DNA from: Nemertoderma westbladi
Taxonomy: Eukaryota; Xenacoelomorpha; Nemertodermatida; Nemertodermatidae
DNA: 64,000 bases
Assembly (NCBI GenBank): GCA_032718475.1
Contig: JAUCBJ010001957.1
Location: 1-64,000, forward strand
Direction: 5' to 3'
The notes under the pieces are model-generated. The model saw only the letters and a program-made list of their open reading frames with translations. It was not told the DNA's origin and ran no database searches. Numbering within the stretch: the stretch's first letter is position 1; every line of letters begins with the position of its first letter. This document shows, one piece after another, positions 57,012 through 64,000 of the stretch. Position numbers and translations under genes: made by a program.

Positions 57012-58649
57012 TAGCGTATGGAGTGGGTGTGTGACCATATTATTTTATATTCTTATCATTTTATATTTATGTATGTATTATTATGTAATTTTCTTATAAT
57101 CGTTTTCTTTAATTTTATTTAGCAGAATATTATTTTAGCGATTATTTAGTAGATTAGTGCAATATATATTCGTGTTTATTATTTAATTACTTATATATTA
57201 TATATTTAGTGCGACGGCGAGAAATAATTCTTTTTCTTTTTCCTTTTCCTTACTGTCCGTATTACATTACAAATACGTAACTACAATAAGATGAAATATC
57301 CGTACTTATTAAAGTACAATAAAGCTCCTACTATATTCAAGTAGTATTGGTAAGTAGAGTATTAGGAATGCAAAATTCAGATCCTCGTGTCTCGGCTAAA
57401 CCAAGCTCTGGGTAGACCTTGGAAACGACTTGCCTCTTCTCACTGACATTGCTTCGTGCGATATTGCTCTCATACCGTATATTAAATAATACATATAGTA
57501 GCATGATGTCCCTTTAACAGTAGCGTATAACGCAAAATAAATCTGTTAAACCCTTTGACCATCTGCAATTCTAGTCGATTAAGATATCGTGGCACCCACT
57601 GATATACTTGAAAGACAAAATTCTAGAATCAGTGGTTAACGTCCCCAGACAAGTTCTGGAATAAACTGGTGCCTATCCTAAATATTAATTATTAATATTT
57701 ACAAAATCTGTCAAATTTTAGATCCTTTAAAATTCTGGTCTATTAAGATATCGTAGCACTTACCGATATTCTTAAAAAGACCAATTTCCTAGAATCAAGG
57801 ATCCCAGTCCCCAGACATGTTCTGGAATAAAATTGTGTCTATTTAACATTAAATAATAAAATTTACGGGAATAAATTTAAATTAATATTTTAATGAATTT
57901 AATAAATTTTCATTTTTATACAATTTATAACATTCCCAAAATTCCTTTAATTAATAGATCATGGGAGCGGAGATTCACTCTATTAAGTGTATTAGTGTGC
58001 GAGAATCTCCAATATATAGTCAATAGCCGATAAAATTCATAAAATCATGTATAGAGAGGATATTGACCATTAAAGAATTACTATTAAATAGCATCCCAGA
58101 TCTGTATGCATGAGAATTACCCTAATTCTACCGCTAGCTTTCCATAATGTCACCATGGCAACAACCACGCTAGAATTAGAAGTGAGTTAAACGAACAATA
58201 GAAAGCTTGCCCCATTGAATAGCATAGGGAATCAATAGCGCACTGCTAGTATCCAAGGATACATAATAATAAAGTGACATTCTGGAAGGCACTGACTAAC
58301 GGACAAATGGCCCGAATGTGTACAGTTTGTGACAGTTGTGTTGAATTTGTGCGTTTATAGGTGAATGTTACTGCTAAAGTGTGTTTACAGTAGCGAGTCG
58401 CAATTGTGAAAGTAGCCCTACTCTGCCGAAAGAACCTGAAGTACATCTAAGCCTTTGGGACGGACAGTGGAGTGACTTGTGCCGGTTATCGTTGTCGTTG
58501 TGTAGCTACATCGTTGGCGAAAGCACAGCGACGACGGTACATCGGCGCTGAGGATCTTGCACTGTCCGGGGGCAAAGAGGGGTAGGCAGCGACGCCCGCT
58601 AGCCTAAAATATAAACTCATTATAATATAGATAAACTCATATAGCAGAT
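57012..58649. other. Non-coding region between BEL and the unknown ORF
   Basis: 57012-57540 is AT-rich and may hold the BEL 3' LTR (candidate TGT start at 57030, AATAAA at 57327). 57545-57850 carries two ~165-bp diverged tandem units ('attaagatatcgt' and 'ccccagaca.gttctggaata' occur in each). 58470-58600 is a CpG-rich block just upstream of the unknown ORF and could be its leader or promoter. A short direct repeat 'ataaactcat' (58611, 58631) precedes the ATG. Confidence 0.5.
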
Positions 58650-59210
58650 ATGACTGAGTTGATAGAAGATGATCTTGGTATCAGGGAGCGATATACTCTA
58701 CCTTTACAAGCGTTTGTCGATAGCTTGATACGCGGCGACGCTGGTCCAACTACTACGGAGAATGATGGTCGTTATATCGAACCGCCAATGTCCCCGGAGC
58801 AACTTACGCGCGAATTGGATTATAGAAAGTTCACCGCTCGCTATACGCATCGTAATGGTACGTATATGGACTTCTTAACTACTGGCCATCCTATCGATTT
58901 ACACGATACGGACGATGTAGACACCGAAAGGGAAATGGTTTTATTTAAATATCATACCCAGCGGAGTCGGAACGATAAACCGAGAATAGAACACGAGAAC
59001 TCTATTCGAAACAGACTCGAAAGGGAAGACGTTGAAGAGCCGGATAAACGCAGCGACTTCAACGATTATCTGGAATTCCTGAGAGAGACATATCTCAATA
59101 TTGCCAGCCAACAAAATCTCGAAACTCGATATCCTCAAGGTATACATCATGATCCTATGATAGAACTCAAACGACTCTATTTCACTATGATGTATCTTAC
59201 CGCCGATTGA
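58650..59210 (+). CDS. Unknown protein, N-terminal part (186 aa), ends at TGA
   Basis: ATG start; I do not recognise the family. The product is acidic and arginine-rich, with probable helices ('SDFNDYLEFLRETYLNIASQ') and no signal peptide or membrane segment. After the TGA (59208-59210) the same frame stays open through 11 sense codons into the next 764-codon ORF, so the two probably form one long gene with a single stop. The stop reads TGA followed by C, either a CpG-decayed CGA Arg codon or a leaky stop. The DNA is richer in CpG than its surroundings. It follows a BEL element but is not part of known BEL coding order. Confidence 0.6.
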   Translation: MTELIEDDLGIRERYTLPLQAFVDSLIRGDAGPTTTENDGRYIEPPMSPEQLTRELDYRKFTARYTHRNGTYMDFLTTGHPIDLHDTDDVDTEREMVLFKYHTQRSRNDKPRIEHENSIRNRLEREDVEEPDKRSDFNDYLEFLRETYLNIASQQNLETRYPQGIHHDPMIELKRLYFTMMYLTAD

Positions 59211-59243
59211 CCGCTACCTGTCGTCCCAGATAGCTTCGAACAG

Positions 59244-61538
59244 ATGGAGGAATATTGTAAAACTGGAGAACGATCACCCGCATTTCCCCTGCAGGACGTG
59301 CGTCTTTGGTATTACTGCGACGAATGCCCTAGACCCAATCAGCAAACGGAAAGACATAAACATCCGCGGAGACGTTGCGCTAAACACAGTTTTACACGAT
59401 ATACTTATGGGAGTTTCGAGCGAAACCTGTTCGACGTATCACCTACGGTCGCTCGGCTCAAACGATCCTTGAATAAACCAATGATCAGAGTTCCGGAATA
59501 CTCAGTCAGACCTCCTCATTCCTCAGTTAGACCTCAGACTCTTGATCCTAATAGTATCACGGATCCTCCCGAACTGTACTCACTGTTCAAAGATCTAGTG
59601 TTACCCGAACAGTTGATCGGTGGCACTCCGGTAGTGGGCTCGCTAGATATTCGTCAACCCTACCTAGCCGGATTAGGACGCGGTCATCTAATATCGCCGT
59701 TTAACCCGTACAACCGTCCCGGCTTCACCCCGATACAACCCGTTACGGAAGTCGAAGAGAGTGTCGTACGAAACGCTTTAGACGCTATTCGGCAGAAAAT
59801 CGGAAAGGGAACTTACGATTATTTGGAGAAACGTAAATTGCAGCAACAAGTCCAAGCGGTGAAAGAATTAGCTTTACCCCAGTTCGATAGAGAAATACAA
59901 AATCTCGAGGAGGACATCGAACGTGGACGAACCTACTCTTTACAAGAGTTCCTAGATGAGTGTTTACAACAACAAGCGGAGGAAAATCAGCTCGAGGAGA
60001 GACATATAGAACTAGATGAGAGAGAAGAAGCAGCTTTAGCCCAGCCAGAAGCTCAAATCCTTATAACAGATCTCTATTCTAAAACCATTATCCATCCTTC
60101 GATGGTTCCTCATTTCGGAGACAAACTCTTCACCACGGCACAGCCTCAACCGGTTGATATCAACCTAAGATCTCGAGATCTTATCTCTGACGCTCCCATG
60201 TTGCAACGTCCGCTCATCGAATCCGCTCGTGTCGATGGTATACTCGTTGAACCTCCGGACAATAGAGCGGATCTTGTCCGTCGCATGGTACACGATGTTA
60301 ACATACGCGCTAAACCTTTACCGGACTCGTTTTATGGGATCAAAGATCACCCTTATTACGTCAATCTAACACAATATTACATGGTAAAACCGGAAGATCC
60401 TACACATAGTCTGAGGTTTCTACCACTAATAAATCCTCTCGATCTTGTCGAACTCGAACAACTGCAGAAACATCTGGATCAGTTAGTTAAAGTAAACTCA
60501 TTTCGAAAACCATATAATGTTTCCAGAATAGAGAAAGAAACAATACCTCCGTATAATCTTGATGGATTCATCAAAACTCGATTAGTACACTGGAATCTTT
60601 ACGTGTTATTCGAGGAGGAAAGAATACAACGATATGGAGATGTGGAAACATATACTACACAATACTTAAAGTATAGAGATCTACCTAATGCTAGCGAATG
60701 CGCTACCTTGTGGCATCCAGTGGGAATGACTCTCGAAAACGCCACTAAAGAGTGGAACGAGACTCTTAACGTTATCGAGATGTATGGAGTTGTCACTTAC
60801 GATAACGAAGGTAGCGTTCCGGTTGGAGAACTGGGAACTACGCGAATGATACACATACGAGGACTCGCTGGTTCTACCCACATATTTACTCGAGCGTGTT
60901 CCGATGTGATTGATTATTCTTTTGAGACTCTTACTGAGACACAAAAGAAACTCAGACATGGACAATTCGAACTCGCGCAGCGTTACGTCACCGACACCGA
61001 GCGCAAACCGGCCATGGGTATCGATGGATCGATGTTACCCCAGCCCGTGCTCGAGATGTTGTTTAACGAAAGAATCCTTAAAATCGGCTCAGCTGTTTAT
61101 GGAGATCTCCAAAACGACTTTCGGAACATGGAAAACATTCCATACCCTTTCGTTGATACTCAGCTGATTGCTCCCTGGGCAGAAGGCCGAGGTTTCTTCC
61201 GCACTATGTATGCCAATACACCCAGCGGCATTACTAAAGTACAACGAACCTCTATCGGACATCTTGCCTTTCAAGAATACGGATGGAATTTCAAGGTTGG
61301 AAATCCTACCAATTACCAACAAGTATATGGAGATCATTATTCTCGTTTATACTTTGATGGACCATTGACCGCACCTGGCGCCGTATATAGCTTTATGAGT
61401 GTTCCACTTCGTCCCTCCTTAGCTATATACACGATCTTTGAAAACGCAGCACTTGCCGGTTGGCTAGCCGTGCAGTTGTGCAGTCGTACCATGTATCATT
61501 ACTGTAGGCCTATTATGATTAATGACAATAATTATTAG
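59244..61538 (+). CDS. Unknown large protein (764 aa), 3' end replaced
   Basis: Same frame as the preceding ORF. Residues ~25-50 hold a putative zinc site (C-D-E-C, then H-x-H and C-A-K-H). Residues ~190-270 form a long charged helix (DREIQNLEEDIERGRTYSLQ, QLEERHIELDEREEAALAQP), a likely coiled coil. The rest is mixed alpha/beta without a motif I can name; the C-terminal third has 'EGRGFFRTMYANTPSG' and 'APGAVYSFMSVPLRPSL'. There are no DDE, RT, polymerase or ATPase motifs. The last ~15 codons come from the duplicated repeat that begins at 61494, so the true C terminus is lost. It could be a structural protein of a virus or large mobile element, or an orphan host gene. Confidence 0.65.
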   Translation: MEEYCKTGERSPAFPLQDVRLWYYCDECPRPNQQTERHKHPRRRCAKHSFTRYTYGSFERNLFDVSPTVARLKRSLNKPMIRVPEYSVRPPHSSVRPQTLDPNSITDPPELYSLFKDLVLPEQLIGGTPVVGSLDIRQPYLAGLGRGHLISPFNPYNRPGFTPIQPVTEVEESVVRNALDAIRQKIGKGTYDYLEKRKLQQQVQAVKELALPQFDREIQNLEEDIERGRTYSLQEFLDECLQQQAEENQLEERHIELDEREEAALAQPEAQILITDLYSKTIIHPSMVPHFGDKLFTTAQPQPVDINLRSRDLISDAPMLQRPLIESARVDGILVEPPDNRADLVRRMVHDVNIRAKPLPDSFYGIKDHPYYVNLTQYYMVKPEDPTHSLRFLPLINPLDLVELEQLQKHLDQLVKVNSFRKPYNVSRIEKETIPPYNLDGFIKTRLVHWNLYVLFEEERIQRYGDVETYTTQYLKYRDLPNASECATLWHPVGMTLENATKEWNETLNVIEMYGVVTYDNEGSVPVGELGTTRMIHIRGLAGSTHIFTRACSDVIDYSFETLTETQKKLRHGQFELAQRYVTDTERKPAMGIDGSMLPQPVLEMLFNERILKIGSAVYGDLQNDFRNMENIPYPFVDTQLIAPWAEGRGFFRTMYANTPSGITKVQRTSIGHLAFQEYGWNFKVGNPTNYQQVYGDHYSRLYFDGPLTAPGAVYSFMSVPLRPSLAIYTIFENAALAGWLAVQLCSRTMYHYCRPIMINDNNY

Positions 61539-63296
61539 ATTAGCACAACTCACTAAAAATAAAATTCAATATCTCAATGACACACGGTCTGAAAATATGA
61601 CAGACTACAGCAAGCATACTGCCTGACAGACAAATCCGAAACCTGGAAACACCGCGGTGGTACTGTAATGATAGGCCTACAGGTACAGAGACACTGTCAG
61701 ACTGTTGACTTGACAATGATCTCCTATCTTATCTGGACCAATCAGGAAACAGTATTCGCCTACGCGTATGTATAGGCTTATGTCAAATCGCTCAATGTAA
61801 TGTATAGATACGTGGATACGTACTTACATACGTGTAAAAGTTTAACCCTATGTTTTCTGGTTTTATGCTATTTTAGTTGTTAGTATTCCATTAGGAACAT
61901 ATATCTGCATATGATATTGGACAGTTCAGTAGGGAACATACCCTTAAATAAGCTCCAAAAGTGGGTTCTTATTTAAGGAAAATGGCTCTTATTTAGGGGT
62001 TTTTGGGCCTTTTTTGGATATTTTTTCGACATAATATGCAAGAACATATGATATTGGACAGTTCAGCAGTTGGATATAGCAGAATAGACATGATATAGAC
62101 ATACTGCAGTACTGCTGTATTGTAGTGCTGCAGATTTAGACCTGGCCTACCTGAGACTGGCAGACTGGAGGGAGACTTTTGCAACTGCAGCTCAGCTGTA
62201 CCAGACTGTCTGTATCATTACCGTACCGCATACCGGCAGACCGTCAAAGCGTACCCCGTACTACTGTACAGCTGTACTACAGTCAGACAGTACTGCGGGC
62301 TGGCGGGGTTCCTTCCGTTCCTGATCAGCTGATATGACAGTACAGCAGTATCATACCAGGATACTTGACACTGCTGTACTGTTGACTGGTTGACTGTGTA
62401 GGGTAGGCCTTTTACTGCTGTACTGTAATGCCGGCACAGCATTCTTAAAAATGCAGCTGCAATGCAGCATGCCTGTAAAAGCTTTTGCGGAATTAGCCGG
62501 TTATTTTCCCCGTAAAGTACTCTGTAGTTGGTTTAACAGGCATAAAATGCCGTATCCTTACTGTACTGGTGTTTTAGTGGACATAAAAAGCCATTTCTTC
62601 TGTATGTGTACTTTAGCGGACATAATTAGCAATTCTATGTCGCAATACGCGAAATCCAAGAGGAATTCAAGAGGAAACAGTGTAGTTACTATGACGACAG
62701 CTAACAGCTGAGCTGTACATGTGTAGCTTTTCCTTGTTCTCTGGTGTTTCTTTGTTCGGTCAACCAATCAGAGCGATTCTCCTGCTTTTTGTACAGAAAC
62801 CTCCGAGAAATCGCGCAATGCATTATGGGTCAATGTTTATATTTTGTCCTGAGCCCAGAAGACCGGCTTTGGAATCTCTGTGTTTTCAGTCTTTAGCCCA
62901 ACATTAGTAGGCTTAATTATAGAACGTATATCTGTTATCAAACAAACCTTACTTACTTAACAATTCATACCATACCAAATCACATATCATAACAAGTCAT
63001 ACCTTAACATTGTACTGCTATTTACTGTCGGTTATTCATTATATCAGTTGATGGAATATTATTATATTTGGAATACCGATAAATAATTACAAAACCCTCA
63101 ATCTTCTTGATATACTGAAGGTAAGAGAGACCGGTTACATATAACGATTGCGACTTACATTAAAGTGGTTTTTGAAGTGAATCTAATGCTATTTCATAGG
63201 CACTACATGTATTGGTTGTTGTTCTCTTTATATGTGACTAAAATTAGTGAAGGTCGGCAGATCGGTGTGCAGCATTGTGCAGTATTGTGTATGATT
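61494..63296 (+). repeat. Second, near-identical copy of 38186-39966
   Basis: From 'tgtatcattactgtaggcct' onward the sequence follows 38186-39966 with only scattered substitutions and a few small indels (a 12-bp difference near 62655, a few bases at 63187 and 63280). It begins in the middle of the MITE seen at 37609-38540, so the left half of that MITE is absent. It ends at 63296, where a new repeat starts. The short open frames within match those of the first copy and are not credible genes. Confidence 0.95.
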
Positions 63297-64000
63297 CCCT
63301 GCAAACATTTTACGTTAATTACGCTAATCTAACGTTAGACTTTAGTCTGTTTTAGGTTAGAAAAATAAAGTTATAAAAATAACTTAGAACAAACGTTTTC
63401 TAACGTCTTATAATCGTTTAAAAACTACATGTCTAAAATCAACTAAACCCAAACGTTAAACTGACGTTCAATTTTAACATAGATTTTTAACGTTATTTTG
63501 AAACGTCTGACATTGGTTAAATTTAATCATGTACAAAAATGACTAAACCCAAACGTTAAACAGACGTTGAATTTTAACATCAATTTTTAACGTTATTTTG
63601 AAACGTCTGACATTGGTTAAATTTAATCATGTACAAAAATGACTAAACCCAAACGTTAAACAGACGTTGAATTTTAACATCAATTTTTAACGTTATTTTG
63701 AAACGTCAGACATTGGTTAAATTTAATCATGAACATAAATCACTAAACCCAATATTAAACAAACGTTGAAATTTAACATCGATTTTTAATGTTAATTTAA
63801 AACGTCTGACATTGGTTAAATAGAATCATTCTTGTATTAGAAAATTGTAATGTAATTTAGTCACGTTAATATTTATTGCAACAGGTCCACTGGAATATAG
63901 TGTTGTAATTATTCAGTGTCATGCAACTATCACTCAAGTTGTACCTTGTGGTCTTACTTTTGTACCTGGGGGGGGGGGGGGGGGGGGGTGTGGTCTTACT
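63297..64000 (+). repeat. New repeat element with 100-bp tandem units and poly(G)
   Basis: Starts 'ccctgcaaacattttacgtt' exactly where similarity to the long repeat breaks, suggesting an insertion whose other end lies outside the window. 63441-63830 consists of four ~100-bp units ('actaaacccaaacgttaaac' at 63442, 63542, 63642 and, diverged, 63742), the middle two nearly identical. The many 'aacgtt' words recall the interior of the 35741-37295 element. A 21-nt G run occupies 63968-63988. Confidence 0.8.

Noticed and set aside
58650-61538. Polinton/Maverick gene pair
   Set aside because: No protein-primed polymerase, packaging ATPase, maturation protease or recognisable double-jelly-roll motif is visible nearby; kept as unknown instead.

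Overview
The window is animal nuclear DNA made almost entirely of transposable elements and tandem repeats. I found no host gene I can name with confidence. The mix (BEL/Pao, CsRn1-like Ty3/gypsy, a second LTR retrotransposon, LINEs, PIF/Harbinger, Mutator-like foldback MITEs, integrase-type DNA transposons, a tRNA-derived SINE) plus abundant AGGCCTAC and ACCGGTA words and long poly(G) runs suggests a marine invertebrate. I cannot place it more precisely from the sequence alone.

Layout. 1-3045 is an inverted, diverged copy of a long non-coding repeat whose partner lies at about 39155-42250. 3848-7430 holds 68-bp and 19-bp tandem repeats, a 22-nt G run and a Harbinger transposase scrap. 7439-15099 reads as one 7.7-kb foldback element with inverted ends and sub-terminal 68-bp arrays. 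Inside it are nested a 1.0-kb Mutator-like MITE with a perfect 9-bp target duplication, a 1.06-kb integrase-type transposon, a broken foldback built from 25-bp repeats, a SINE, a 37-bp minisatellite and a 191-bp MITE with another perfect 9-bp duplication. 15717-24715 is a 9-kb satellite of 22/26-bp units with higher-order structure. 24716-28384 contains a 72-nt palindrome and a 1.4-kb inverted-repeat element.

28845-38540 is a nest of mostly minus-strand elements: two LINE fragments, a CsRn1-like Ty3/gypsy element inserted in one LINE, a 1.5-kb integrase-type transposon inserted in the gypsy integrase (perfect 6-bp duplication), a 1.55-kb TA-flanked element inserted in the LINE RT, and a MITE end. 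38186-42473 is the long repeat again; its first 1.8 kb recurs almost unchanged at 61494-63296.

42609-63296 carries the most intact coding DNA, all on the plus strand: an unknown 241-aa ORF; a young LTR retrotransposon (43751-48828, nearly identical LTRs, one reading-frame break in the RT); a BEL/Pao element (49782-57011, about four breaks); and an unidentified 58650-61538 reading frame of about 960 codons, interrupted by one in-frame TGA and cut at its 3' end by the duplicated repeat. That frame is the best candidate here for something undescribed. The window closes with a 100-bp tandem repeat and a 21-nt G run.
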